Assembly: GCA_027924585.1 (NCBI GenBank)
Contig: BSBM01000050.1
Coordinates: 1,984,001-2,048,000 of the forward strand
Direction of reading: 5' to 3'
Length of the DNA: 64,000 bases
Origin: Larix kaempferi
Lineage: Eukaryota; Streptophyta; Pinopsida; Pinales; Pinaceae
A program made the translations under genes and the position numbers. Positions 44,471 to 58,165 of the stretch are shown here, one piece after another (positions within the stretch are counted from its first letter, which is position 1; each line of letters starts with the position of its first letter). The notes beneath the pieces are model-generated. The model saw only the letters and a list, made by a program, of their open reading frames with translations, was not told the DNA's origin and searched no databases.

Positions 44471-44872
44471 TGTGCTTTTTTATTTTATAAAACAAATGCA
44501 TCTCATATTGAAATGGTTACCTTGAGAAATATGTCATACATTCTAACATTGTTAAGCAAAGTAGAGGCATCAGAATTTCCCCTCCCTATATATAAGCAAG
44601 GAGGTTGAGCATGTATTCTTTGGATCCAACTTAGAGGTGATGTCTTTTCTAAAATACTCTATCCTAGCAGCAAATTGAATTGCCAGGTCAAATTTAAACC
44701 TAATGACTTCCCCAAAGTTAAGCAGTGGAGCTTCTCAATTAAAAGTAACTTGATACGGCTTTTGCATAAGAAAGAGATATTACCGCTGCCAATCTTATAG
44801 TATCCCATATCCCCTTCTTGCCTACCTGACCATCCATAGGTCCTTATATCTTCAAAAATAATTGTTTACTGA

Positions 44873-45800
44873 TGTAGGGGGGCAATGATTAGTGCGTCGC
44901 ATCCCACTACAGCCTAGTCTCAGAAATTTGGGCTACTAGCAACCTCACTAAATATGTTTGACTATTTTGACCAATTACGATTTTGACATCTATTTGCACC
45001 ATCTTCTATGTCCCACGATTTACTTTGACAACGGACAAGTGGAGCACCCTCCTATGAAAGAGATAACAGTCACCACTAAGCAATTCGACTTTCCCAAGCA
45101 GAGATATGCAAGCCCTCACAAGAGCGCCTTTTCCAACTGGGAGTTCCAACTTGATTGGTATGAAAAATAAAGAGATTTCTTCCTCAAATGTGCCCTCTAT
45201 CTCAGACCCTGAAATGAACACTTCCGACTCTTCCCCAATAACTCAGATTTGATGAAGTAAAACAACTCGCTGATGGCTATGAAGCATAGATGAGAAATCT
45301 GGTTTGATTCCTCCTTCAATAGATGGCTAGGATAGATTGTCTCACTATCGAAGCCATTTTCTCCTCCTAGGGTTTTGTCCAAGAGAAGCTTGAAACTCAA
45401 GAGCTCTAGTTTTCGAAAATGCAAAATAGACAAGAATGGAGAGAATGAGCTCTCATGTCCTTTTTATATTTTCTCATTGACCCCTTTGTGACTCTTCAAC
45501 TTTCTTTGACCAATTCTCTCATTAAAATATTTAAGAAGTAACTTTATGGAGAAAATGACCCCTTTTGCCTTTTAATTTCACTTTGACCCATTTTTACACT
45601 TTTGCATAACTTTATGACTTAAGTGACTTTAATAAAGTCACTTACGAATAAATTATTAACTGTTACTTTATAAAACACATTTAAGCCTATGTGACAATTT
45701 AATAATTAATTAATTCCCTTCTATTCTCGACTATAGCCTACAGGAACTAAATAGGCTAATAAGTCGTCCCCATGGTGGTTATCCGGAAAGGGACATGACA
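44873..45800 (-). mobile_element. Family-E LTR (gypsy-like)
   Basis: On the minus strand it begins TGTCATGTCCCTTTCCGG (45800), a typical plant gypsy LTR start, and ends GCCCCCCTACA (44873). A TATA box AATATAAAAA (45461-45470, minus) is followed by CATGAGAGCTCATTC. The flanks ACTGA and TTGTT do not match, so either the boundaries are slightly off or the solo LTR arose by recombination between elements. Confidence 0.5.
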
Positions 45801-48569
45801 TTGTTGGTGGAGAGCGGAGGGACTTGTTATCACATCCATAGTAGCCGGGCTACCATGATTGCAGAGCCGTTTCTTGTATATTTTTGAGTCAGGCCTTTAT
45901 ACATTTTTGATGAGATCAGCCTATGATGAGCAGTACTTTTTGATGATCACTCACATGTCAGAGCAACCCTAGATCATATATGATGAACCTTATCCCAAGA
46001 TTGAGCCTCATGAACTCAAATTTGATGACCAAGGTGACTACTTTTGTTCCATACTGAGAAGTGTAGTGCCCAGAGTTTTCACAGCAGCAATGTTTCCAGT
46101 GACTATTGATGATCCAGATGGCAGATACAAGTATATGGCCCAACAGGTATATGGATGTGCATTGGTTATGATTGTTTTGCTCTTTTGTTCATCTTAGTAG
46201 CTTGACTTGGTATCTAGTGCTCATGATCTGGCGGTATATATGTATGTTATATGGACATGGTTGTTTTAATGATTATCTAAATGATTTAATTACTTAGAAT
46301 AAGAAGTTCTTGTTTATACTCGTTGGTTTTACCCTCTTAGTAGTATGGACATGATTATTCCCACCATTTATGGCTTGCTATCTTTGGCACCACCTTTCAC
46401 TTTCCCCATCCATCCGTTCTCTTTCATTTTTGGTTTTCACCCTGACTTACACCTCAGCGTGTGATATGGAGGACCTCCCCACTTTTGCCTCTGTGTTGGA
46501 TAACATCCTTGTTAGTTTGTGTCTCGGCTCTGAGTTGGCAACATAACTTACTGAAGCCTTGATCCTTCTGGGTCAGGAGAACTCGCTGGTGTTGGTTCCT
46601 GAGCTTAGGTGAGTTGGATTTGATACCTTGACCTCTCTAGACGGTTGCCCCCGATGTTTGGTCCTGATTGTGGATGATCCCCCTAGTTGCCTGAGTTGTG
46701 TTGGCTAAATCTGAAGCAAACTGTACTACCATCATTACATTCATATGGAAACTATTATCATATTTTTTGTGCAAGCCCATGGAAACAAATTAAAATTGTG
46801 CTTATCAGCACAATGAAAGAGGGCTATGGAAATTGAAATGTGAAAGCACCTTGGATGAAAGCTGCGATTAGTTGTGCTTCTAAGCACATGCAAAATCCGA
46901 AGGGTCGTAAGGCCTAAAAAGCAGTGGTTAATGTTATCACACAACTTGTAGTTGTCCCTAGAGGTATCCCATCCGGGATGGTAGAGGAGATGGACAACTA
47001 AAGACGTGAACCAAGAGATGCCACGGTTCCCAATGCAAGCTGGGAGTCACGATAACCGAGGCACTCTTCACTTTAGATCAAGACTAATCAAGATCAAGGG
47101 GGAGACACTAGCCAATCAATGAAGATTAACTAACCCAAAGGTTCCTAGGGAAATGTGTAAATTGAGTTACGGAAACCAATGAGTGAGGATTAAGTGGACC
47201 AAAGACTTTAAGTGTGGTTGAAGAGGCTTAAGAGGTGACAAGTGTTTCAACCAATGAATAACTAAGGCCACTTATGAAGCTCAAATGGGTAGATCTAGTA
47301 CCATGAAAATACATAAGTGGGGCCCACCTCCTTAAAAAGTGGAAAATGGTCCAAGTAGGGTACACTTCGTTAGATTAGGGGTAAGATGGCACTAAGTGGA
47401 CGAGATGATGTAGATCTAATGATCTAAGATGAGATAGACAACACCCACATATGGGATCTAGGAAAAGGCCACTAACCCAAGGAGTGCGAATTGCCCAAGG
47501 GAGACTAGTGCCTTGAGATGAGGGGGCAAATGGAGTCCAAATTATGCCAAAATGTAGATCGGGGTAGTTTAGGCAATTATCAAGGTGGGCTTAGAATGGC
47601 ATGCCCCAATATGAACTAGATCTCCATAGATCTAAGATGGAAAATGCATCACCAAGTGACCCAAGTGGGGCTCAATTGCTCAAAATGAGGAATGGGGCCC
47701 ACAAGGTGAAATTCAACAAGGTGAAGCACTAGGGGTAGGTAATTAAGGTGGATCTATGCAAATCAAGTGGGATTTCACCTAACCATGTCAAGGATCTAGC
47801 CCAACTAACCTTCCTCAAGGAGTGCGAATTGTCTCAAGGAGGGCTAGGTGCCTTGGAAAATGTGTCAAATGAAGGCCAATTGCCACCAAACTATAGATCT
47901 GAATTGCCGTGGATGCTATAGAGATGGGTTCTTTTTATTATCCTCCAAGCTAAGCTAGATCCAAGTAGATCTAGAAAAATATAAAAATGAGGGTTTTAAT
48001 CAATGAGGATTTTGAGATCTAAGAGAGTAGATGGATAGGATAGAAGAATATCATACCTCATGGAACATACCTGGAAAATGAAGATGGAAGAGGCTTGAGA
48101 TGAGGATTACTTCCCACAAAGATCAAATGCCAAACTTTGATGAGCCCTTCTTGCCAACGTTTTGCCGCCTTCAACCAAATCGGCCTCCCTATTCTTGTCA
48201 ATCAAGAACACAAAGATCAATCAATAAACAAGAATGGAAGTAGATGCAAGCAAAGAGATGAGAAACATGGAATTGTTGGTACAAAGACAAAAAAACTCCC
48301 TGTCACCAAAACGTCCTCTTGAAGCTTGTAGGGTAGGCCTCCCCACCAATACGCACTCCTCAAAATCGTCTTCTTTGCCTACAAAACAATGTTAGTTGAA
48401 GATAAACTCAAGATGGCCACTAATGTTTGTCAGTGCAGAGGAAGAAGCATTTACAATCACCACAAGCATTCCAAGATCCAAGATGCCCAAAAAAGTATTT
48501 TTATTCCAATAGCCAAGAGCCAAAAATCTCTAGATGGCTTTTACAATAGGGGGTCTCCTCCTTATATAG

Positions 48570-51500
48570 TGTTATCCACTAAGTTGCACTTAGTAGATTC
48601 CGAGTGAACCGTCGAAGACTCGAACAATTTAATTGTTCATCACCAGTGTTCCGAGATCCATCAGGCCAAATGTTTTTGGCCCTTTGTAATATTTGCATGT
48701 TCAGACCCTGCGGGGATATTGTAATAAGTTGGTTTATGCATGAGTGTTTTTTATGAAACGTTTGGCCTTCCTTAACGTTTGTTATCAAGGGAATACTCTA
48801 GAGTGTTTTTTCCTTAGTGATTATGCGTTACTGAAAAGTGACGTATAATCCCCGAGTTTTTCACTCACACCTCCAAAGCTGGAGTGTTTCCATGATGACG
48901 AATTTTGAGGAGTTATTAAAACCTATTGGAATGTATTATTGTAACATGCTAGCCATCAGTATTGAGTCATATGGACATGCACTAGGTCCCCTAGGATTTT
49001 TGAGTCATTCTGAGAAAATTAATTTTTCAGAGTTTATGAGATTTTTTAATAATTTAATTAAAAAATGAGAAAAGTGATAAAAGATGGGTTAGGAGGTGAA
49101 ATTGGACATGGGGGTGTTCGTTTTCTAACCCAGAGCACCCATAAAACCCCTGTTATCACCTATTTTGTACAAATAGTTGAAACCTTATTGAGCCGCCAGT
49201 GTTGGAACACATCAGTGTTCACTTCCAGAGTATCTGGGTTTCAGAATGCAGCAGTTAGCCAGTGTTGGCTAACTAGTTTTATTTTTGAGTCGACATGACC
49301 ATGGCCCCATGGGGGTTTGTAATAAAGTGTGCTAGTAGGATCTGAGTGTCTCGGTTCCCCATGACTTGATTAAGCAACTAAGGTATTCCAGGGAGTTTTT
49401 TCCCTTGTCAATTATACTTTGCCTATAGCCGAGCTATAATCGATGAGGTTTTCTCCTGCTCCTCCAAAGCTGGAATGCCCGATTTTGAAAATTTTACCAT
49501 GGGGGGTTATTAGAGTCCAACTAATGTATATAAGCCTAATAGACACTATTAGAATAGGTTTTGGTCATGTCCCAAGTCTCTAGGACCCCCAGAAAAAATT
49601 TTACTGGGTCCGTCGAATTTGGGTTTTTAATTATTTTTTAATTTTTAATAAATTTCTCTATAGTTTAAATAGAGAAATTTCAATTTGTAATATGTCAGTC
49701 ATCCGGGATCCGATTTCAGTGATTGAAGGCTCCAGACTTAAGCCAAAAATCATTCATGATCCCCGGACCAGCTAACCCTAGGTTTCAGACAATTATTTGG
49801 TCTCATAATTAATATTTTCTCAAAAAACCAAAAAATGAGAAATATTAATTAAAATATTCAAAAAATAATAAATTGGAGATAATTTAAATCTCTCCAAAAA
49901 AGGCCAAATTAAATAAAGTAAAAGTCAAAATGACATGGCAAAAAGCATTTATGATGATTGGAATCTTCACCCACCTGATTCAGATCAGTTTCGGAGCACT
50001 GAGAGTGATCTACAGTTGAGAAATTCGCCCACCTTCATGCAAATTCGTTTTTGTGATTTGGCAATTGATTAATGGGTTGTTGGATTTTGAAATCAATGCA
50101 TGTGGGGCTCCTTCCTCAAATTATGGGCTCCAAACTCAAGATTAAAGATGAGTTAAGACTCCAAGCTCGATTTGGTTGGTGTTGACATGGATTTGATTGG
50201 TTTTTGATGGCGTTTTTGGCTCTCTTCATCACCAATTCGAATTAGGGTTTTAGCATTGAGTTTTGTTATATAAGAGAGGCCATTTGGGCTTTCTCTTCAT
50301 GGATCTTTTGGGCAAACTTACTCTGCCAATTTGTAATCGTGTTCTAGCTTTTTGCTATTGGAAATAAATAGACTTTGGAGGTCTATTGATGTGCACATTG
50401 GTCCATGAGAAATTGTTAAAGCTTCAATGAGGTGATGTTGTTTTATTAATGCTATTTCATATATAATTGTTTGATCATTATAGCTTAGTAGTCCTATTTA
50501 TGTCCATGGAATGAATATTTGGGTTCAACTTATTCATTTATGCTTGGTTAATTAAGATCTAGAAGTAGCAAACAGTAATCTGTTATACTTATGCTCTTCT
50601 TGTCTTTTTTGGTTAATCATACTAGACTTGATCAAATTGTTGTTGAAGTGGCTTGGTTTTGCAGATCTTTTAAGTGCAAAGTGGGATCTTGAGCTTGGTT
50701 GCTTCTTCCTCCCCTTTGTCATCATTTTGCTAACTTTTGTGCATTTCAGGGGTCTTCAAAAGATCGATCCGTGCTTCAAGGTTGAGCTTGAGAAGTTCAT
50801 AAAAAATCCATCCATTATTCAAAACTTCAAACTCGTTACTTTGGTCCTAAAGGCTCTCCTCTTCAAGCCATCATTTCTTCTCCTTGAATCTTTTCCCCTT
50901 GATCTGCTAGCCCATCTTCCTCTCATCCTAGATCTCTCTTTGCCCTAGCTTCGTCCACCTTAGGTTAGTCTTCCCTTTCCCTTTCATCCCTCCTCCTTCT
51001 AGCTCCTTCCATTCCTTTCGTTTCCCCTTGGGTTTTGCCCCAAGTCTCCCTCTTGTCCACCTTCAAAAAGACCTAAAAAGACACATAAACACAAAAAACG
51101 AATTGAAGAAGTTAGCATTTGTTAAAGTTAGTCATTCTTTTGCTAGCTAGATCTCATTGTTTGGCTTTAGCATAGCTCATACTTGTTGGATTATTGTTTC
51201 CATTTAAAAGATAGAATTTTTCACATAAAATATTTCGAAATTTTTTATGATTTAGATCTCATTCCTAGCACATTCTAGGTATTTGTTGTTCGCTGGTCCT
51301 TTTATCATTTAATTTTTATCTGTGGATGCTTCTTAATTATCTCAAGTCTTTATATACTTTTTCGCAACGTGGATTGCATCTTATCTTGTGTTTCATTTAA
51401 AAGTAAGTCGTGTGTCTTTCATCACTAAAAACTCCTAAACAACATCCGTCCGCATCACCATACATTTTTAACACTAAAAACATTGAGCCATAGACAACTC

Positions 51501-54462
51501 TTTGTAGGGACTCCCCCCCTTGGATTTGTTAGGAATTAGCCTAAACGGAGGAGCTGGGATTCAGGTGACAGTACCTGGCTCATTGCTTGCCCCCAAGGCC
51601 ACACCTCTCTCACTTGTAGTGAAGAGACAGCTTTCGAAAGATTTCCGCTGCTGGTGTGCAATCTGGCGAACAACAACTTCTAAACCCACTTTTCCTAAGT
51701 ATTGAGTGAATATTATTCACTTAAGTCAAATTCTCTACAAAATATTAAAAAAGTGATTTTTAATTCAAAAATAGTGGATTTGGAGCAAATCCAAAGTCCT
51801 ATAGAAAAAGTGGGTGGTTTGGTGAGTTGGCCCAGTTGACATGGCAAAGACATTTAAAGAAGATCCCAATCGATATTGGAGTGTTGTGAGCATTGCTTTG
51901 ATTGGGAAGAGGTGGTAGCCATCCCATTTAATACCACTCCAACCACCATATCAATCATGATTTGGATCCTACACTTGTCATTTGATACCTTAAATGGCTC
52001 TCTTCTTCACAAATTCGAATTTGTGGTGGAGAGGTGTCAAGTGGAGGTTAAAAGTGTCAAATAGTTGGAGAAATGTGTCATTAACCTCCCCAAACCCCTC
52101 CCCAAACCCCTCACATGTGTCAACAAGCCTTTTCCAAGTGTATCTATGCATTTCTCCAAGTGTCAAAGAGGATTTATCTTGGGAAATGCACCTCCCCCTC
52201 TCTTCTTTTTCTATATAAGCAAGGCTCTTGCTCCATTATTCACATGGATGCATAGAACCTCTACTATTTTGTACATTGTGCTATTGAGTAATATATTTTC
52301 AAACTTTGGAGGTCCATCGGGTGCATCTTGTGTTGGAATGTTATACAGATGAGGTGATATTGTTGCTATTTTTATGCTATTTCATGCTTTCATTGTGTAG
52401 ATTTAGTCTATTGGATATAGAAGCAAACATTTTAGTTGTAATTTGTTTGTTTATGCTTAAGATATTGGGAGATTCGAATGTAATCGACTGTATTCGGTTA
52501 TACTTAGATTCATTTGGTCTCATTTTATTCTAACATACTAAGTTTCACATTGTTTTTGGCAAGTTTTGACATTGTTTTAGTTGCAGATCTAAAGGCTCAA
52601 GGGGATTGAGAACTCGGTTGTTCTTCTTGTTCTTGTGCAGCCATCTTTCTTCTAACGCTTTTTGTATTTAAGAGATCTTTCAAAGCTATTTGCAAGAGAC
52701 AAGGGCATTGGAAAAAACAAGTTTCATCCATCTCTCTAAAACAAACTATCTCTTTTTCAAAATTTTCTTGCTTTGCTTAAGAAGTAGATCCATTCTCATG
52801 GTTAGTATTTAGATCCATTCTTCTTTAAGCATTGCAAACTAGTTTAGATCTGATATTTCAATCAAAAAGTCTTATCATTCATTAGATCTAGGCTAGATTT
52901 GAGATTTTCTATACTTAGAATCGAAATTTTTCTAAGTGTAAAATTTTTCAAATTTTTTATTTTTTCATTGTCTTTCCCATCATATTTCCACACTTTTAAC
53001 TTGCTGGTTTTTAGTAGGTCTACACATAAAAGTGACTTTTTGGAGTGATCAAGACCATCAAAGAAGGCTTAAAACGAACCGGTGGACACCCAATTTGTTG
53101 TAAAATTTTTGTAAGCTCCTAGATCCAAGTTTAAGGGACTAAGAAACGTTTTATTTTAGCTTTCAAATTGTAAAAAATTTAAATGAGAGCAGTGGGGTAA
53201 CCAACACCCACATCCCATTCCCCCTGGGGGGATTTGTGTTTTTGTCAATTTTCGTGTGATTGAATTTTTCTAACTCCACCTTTTCACACACTCACTTTTG
53301 AAGTACAGGGTGTATCCTCCATTTAAATTTGCAACTTAAATCATTTCTTAATTTTTCATTTATGCAAAAGTAGAATAGAAATAAAACCGTGTTCGTCGCC
53401 ACGAAGTATGCTCTCACCTTCACCCAAAGGCAATTTTGCTGATTAGTGAAGGTTGATCAGAAAGTGACGCATAAGATTGGCCATTAATATCTTTTCATTT
53501 ACAAGTTTTTTTTTGCATTTCAATTTCATAAGACTCTTGAACTTAGCTAAAAAGCAAGTCAAGAGCGCTCTCTGTCGGAGGGTCGATGGTTACTTGCTTC
53601 TAATTGGAATAAACTATTTGCCTACACTGCGTATGCTCTATCCACCAGCAGTACGTCTGAGTTGTGGGATGCCAAAAGTAGTTGGAAACACTTTTTAATT
53701 CTCACATTTAACTTAGTCACCTAATAAATTAACTACCCACAAGATAGTGAAAATTCGACACTTCAAGACTAGTTTTTGGTGGGGAAGTTCTACCTGGGGG
53801 CGCCGGGTAGCTGTACTCTGTCCTTGGGGCACCGTTAGACTACATCCTTGTTGGTGTAGTGTTGAACACGTGCTCAGGGTATTGACAGTCCGTCATGTCC
53901 TTGTACAGAAGCACCAAATTCTAGATTTCCGGGCATTCCTCTCTGTCCCTTTACGGTATATCGAGAGTTTCCCTTTTTTCCCCTAATAGAGATTCATTTT
54001 AATAATTTAAAATCAACCAAGAGACAATTGCACAACAGTTTACTTTTTCAGCATTTACAAATTTCACATTGTGTTTTGACTCCATAAGGCACTGGTCCTT
54101 GCACTTCTTTCATTTGCTTATTATCAATATCAAGTTATCGTGCATCTTTATAATTCACAATGATTTATCTGAACTTATGCTGGTGAAAGCTTTCTTAACT
54201 ATTGTTGCAATTACATCTTGAACCTTTAATCAAAAATTCCCAAAAACATTAATAAACAACCCAACACTTAATTGGAAGACCCTAACAACCTTAGTAACTT
54301 TCCATAGGGACTACCCCCCTTGTCTTTCGTTGGGAATTTTGCGTAAACGGAGGAGTCAAGAACCAAGTGACATACTTGACTCGAGACTTGCCACCAAGGG
54401 CACACCGAGCAACATAATAGATTTCTGCTGCGACAAAGACAGTGTGTAATCCGGCGACAACA
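48570..54462 (+). mobile_element. Family-B solo LTR, third level
   Basis: It starts TGTTATCCACTAAG with a subterminal hairpin (ACTAAG/CTTAGT) and ends CCGGCGACAACA. Perfect TATAG duplications lie at 48565-48569 and 54463-54467. Its own length is about 3.4 kb. The TATA box is CTATATAAGC (52211-52220). The 3' third holds a diverged version of the family-A stem-loop block, including the hairpin at 53534-53565, GACTCCATAAGGCACTGGTC near 54080, and the end beginning GGGACTACCCCCCTTG. Confidence 0.88.
49151..51675 (+). mobile_element. Family-A solo LTR, innermost, internally deleted
   Basis: It starts TGTTATCACCTATTTTG and ends GGCGAACAACA. The flanks ACCCC (49146-49150) and ACTTC (51676-51680) differ by two C-to-T changes. 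The TATA box is at about 50266. At about 51310-51360 the sequence jumps from the ATTTGTTGTTCGCTGGTCC region straight to TTTTCGCAACGTGGATTGC, so most of the stem-loop block present in the 4.9-kb copy is deleted. Confidence 0.8.
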
Positions 54463-57400
54463 TATAGGATAATAAAGACCAAAACCCTAAACCACAAAAC
54501 CACTTTTTGAAATGAGTGGTTGAGATCAAAAGATCAAACATAATAATCAATGGCTAAAATGAGCCTAACAATATATCACATGGATCACTCAAAAGTAGGG
54601 TGACGTCATCCCTCAAAAAGACTAAGGAGGGTGACATCATCCCTCAAAGGGGGCTAAATATACACGGGCCCACCAAATATTATACGGACATGACTCAAGA
54701 AGCTCATGGTGGGGCTAGGAGGCATCAATCCTTACTAGCTCATCTCCATGGCACAATAATATAAAATAATGGGACTATGACATGTCCAAATAATACAAAT
54801 GATCAAAATCCTGTCTCCAAAACTGAGAGAGACATGCAGTAAAAGGCCTCCTGTGGCCACTGTGGACCCTGCTGACTGATGTTGACTTATCTGGAAGATG
54901 GGGGGTTCACCCTGGAAGACCTCTGAGAAGACCAAATGCCAAAACCTTACCTCAATTGCCCAAATCGAATTCCTTAGTGACCCTTTTATTCCATTTTTAA
55001 TCCTCCTGAAAAACCTTGAAACTGCTCAAACTGCCACCCTGGGTGCCTGCGTTGTCAAACTGAGGGCACCAGGGTGTTTAGAAGGGGGGCATAATGGTAA
55101 TATCAAGTGGCTGGATCACCCCCTTCAGGAACAGTGCCCTAGGCAACGACTGGCCTCCAAGCCTCTGCTGGACAGGCTGGGTCAGCATGCCCAAAATTGG
55201 TCAACAGGTGGAAAAATGCATCTATCACTGTCAGAAGTGCCTGGAACTGAAGGATAAGTGTCTCAATGGATCCAGAAGACCCAAATCTACAAGAAATGTG
55301 TACTCATACACCATGGGTTGACTTGAGGGGTCAATTGTAGGGTCCACCATACTTGGACAGTGTAAAATCTTATGATCTGGAAATAATAATAAAACTGCTC
55401 AACTGCATCAATCATCATCTGAATCATATGTCCATCATATGGAATCATCAATAAGGGTATGTGGGACCATCAATCATCATCCATAAGCATAAATGGTCCA
55501 TCTCATCACGGATCCCAAGAATGACCATGGTCAAACTATGTTTGACTAGGTCTAAACATAACCATGGACAAGATTATAACAATAGACTAAGACATGTTCC
55601 TTTAATCACATTCACAGCTTAACTTAAAGTATAAACATCATTCTGTGGCAGTTAATACATATATATATTTCAATGTTATTTATATTTTACTTGCACAAAG
55701 CTTTAATGACAATCACCCATTGGACATAGCCTAACTGCTAGCTAAGGAAGAAGGCTAAGAACAAGGCTAGACAAAAGGGGATGACTTGACCAAACTCAAC
55801 TAAATGACACTTTGGATGGGGTATGGGGGAGCTACACTTTGTGTTGGACAAAATAACAAAAGGAAGGGATGTGCCTCACAAATGGATAAGTTGTTTAGAG
55901 AGTGCTTATCCAACTTAGGCATCATGTCTACATCAAGTTGATCCAGGTTCATTAGGATCATTCATTTCATTTCCATGGCCTTTTTGGTCTACATGACCCC
56001 TCTGGGATTTCACATGTGCTAAGAAGCACAACTAATCGCAACTTGCATCCGGGGCATATTCACATTTACAAGGTCAGCAATAGTAGATATAACTTTTGAG
56101 TAACCGTTGCTTTTTGGACCTTTTCTATACCCTTCGAGGGGTATTTTAGCAGTTCATTACTATAGCCTTTATTCACGTGTGTTAAGAAACACATCCTAGA
56201 ATTTTAAGTTCACAGGCTTTCATAATACATTTCCAATACAAGTAGTACATGTGCTTTCAGTTTTAACCAACAACAACTCAAGTGACTAGGGGGACTTCTG
56301 CACAATGCCAAACATCGGGACAATCGACCAGAATGATTTAGGCATACAATCCAACTCACCAAAGGCAAGTTCTGTCACCAACTCAGAGTCGAGACACAAA
56401 ACAAACATGGATGCGGTCCAACACAGAGGTAGAAATGGGGAAGTCCTCAGTATCAAGAAGTCAACAAGGCAAGTCAAGGGAGAAAGCCAAATTAGGAAAG
56501 TCATGGATGGATGGAGTCAAATGAACCAACAGACAAGGATGTCAGGAAAGACCATATCTATGCTCATAGGAGGGTAATGAAATCGATGAGTATTGTCAGA
56601 AAACCTAAGTGTGCAAGTAATACATCCATTTTATTATTTATAACATCATCCAAGATATTTCATTTTATTTTAAGTAGTACTGCCACATCATGAATCATAG
56701 ACCAAGTCAATGCTATGAAGATGACTAAAACAACAAGATAATGATCTAAAGCCAATAATCAAAAGTCCATAGGTCACATCATATAATAATCATCAATAAA
56801 CATCTGAAACACTGCTGCAATAATATCACTGGGTACCGAATTGAAACTATATGGAACAAAGGGTCACATCGGTCATCAAATCTAAGCTCTTAAGGCTCAG
56901 CCTTGGCGCAAGGTCTAATAAAAGTCTGATACAATATATTGCTCTGATCCTTAAGTGATCTCAAATAACAAGCTCATCATAGTTGATCTCTATAAAAGCA
57001 AAGCTCTGAAAAGTGCAGATATCTGCTCAGCAAGAATAGTAGCCCAGCTACTATGGTGTGATAACAGTTAAAGTATGCTAAATCCAAAGACTGCTGGCCA
57101 TGATTAATACCTCACGGAGCCTACGGGTTGGGATGTGAGATGGAGTAAGGGACAACCAATTCTAAGTGTCCCCTAGAACCTCAAGTTACGGTTAGTTGTG
57201 CACCTAGTTATGACGATTCTAGTAAAGATCCTCACGGAGCTGGATTCAACTTGGATGTGAGTTGTGGACATTTGCCAAGGTTGAATAAGCACCTCTCAAA
57301 GCAACTCATTCCATTTGCGAGACACTGCCATTCCCTGTGTGTTTATTATCCAACATATGCTTAAGTGTGTATTCCTTTTTCCCTTATCCAAAGTATCACA

Positions 57401-58165
57401 GTGTTGAGTCAGTAAAGTCATCCCCTTATCCTAGCCTTGCATTTCTCATGTTCACCCATTTCTAGCAAAATGATCACGACCATGAAATGAGTATATTCTT
57501 GAGGTTTTGTTTTGAGTAATTGATTATTTTAAGCTTATATTTTATGTGATTATTGCTTAACCGCCAGTGACATGATACTTCATACTTTAAGTCTTGCTAT
57601 TAGAATGATTAAAAGGGCATACTTTATCGTTTTGCACTTGTAGCAGTAGGCATTTTAAGCCTGGGTCATATTTTGATCAGTCTTGACCTGGTCAAACAGT
57701 TTGACCAAGTCAACCATAGGATCTGAGATGAGTTGGACCAATGATGTTCGAGGTTGATGATTTATGGTCCTTTGATGCCCATTTGATGGTTCCATGCAGC
57801 AAACATAGGTTTCACATGATGGTTTGATGGATTTTTATAGTTATTATTATTTACAGACCATTATTTTTATTTGTCCGTGCATGGCTGCGACTACAGATGA
57901 TTATCTAGATAGCCATAGGGTGTATGAGTACTCATCTCCAGTACATTTGGACCTTCTGAGTCCATTGGGACACTCAAACTTTAGTTACAAGCACTTCCAG
58001 ACGAGATTTCACCAAGATTGTCACTTTACTACAGATTTGCCATTAGAAAATGGCCTGACAGCACAGTTGGATATTTATTTGGTTCTACTAGGGCGCTATA
58101 GAGGGAGTATGGGGTCCAACCACTTGTTATTACCATATTACCATACCCCCAGACACATTGGTACA

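Larger units (their letters stand above)
43360..44872. other. Intron sequence, no clear feature
   Basis: This AT-rich sequence follows exon e. On the minus strand around 44000-43830 there is a short open stretch reading SSILKLNGVNGDSVLHAIAS, which loosely recalls an ankyrin-type repeat. It is too short and isolated to call. Two TA/GA microsatellites are listed separately. Confidence 0.35.
46932..57066 (-). mobile_element. Family-C solo LTR, second level
   Basis: The ends TGTTATCACACAAC and TATGGTGTGATAACA (11-bp perfect terminal inverted repeat) are flanked by perfect GTTAA at 46927-46931 and 57067-57071. Without the nested B block it is about 4.2 kb. The 5' subterminal hairpin on the sense strand is ATAGTAGC/GCTACTAT, identical in position to the copy at 35902-40503. 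Confidence 0.9.
45825..58165 (+). mobile_element. Family-C LTR, outer level of second nest
   Basis: It starts TGTTATCACATCC with the hairpin ATAGTAGCC/GGCTACCAT, is interrupted by 46932-57066 and continues with C-family landmarks (57796-58165, alignable to 3060-3410). It is cut at about 58165, where an antisense gypsy integrase begins, so the 3' end and target duplication cannot be checked. The sense strand is +, opposite to the C copy nested in it. Confidence 0.7.

Noticed and set aside
53796-53830. A second functional primer-binding site in family B
   Set aside because: Only the GGCGCCGGG part resembles a PBS and it lies inside the LTR, not after its CA end.
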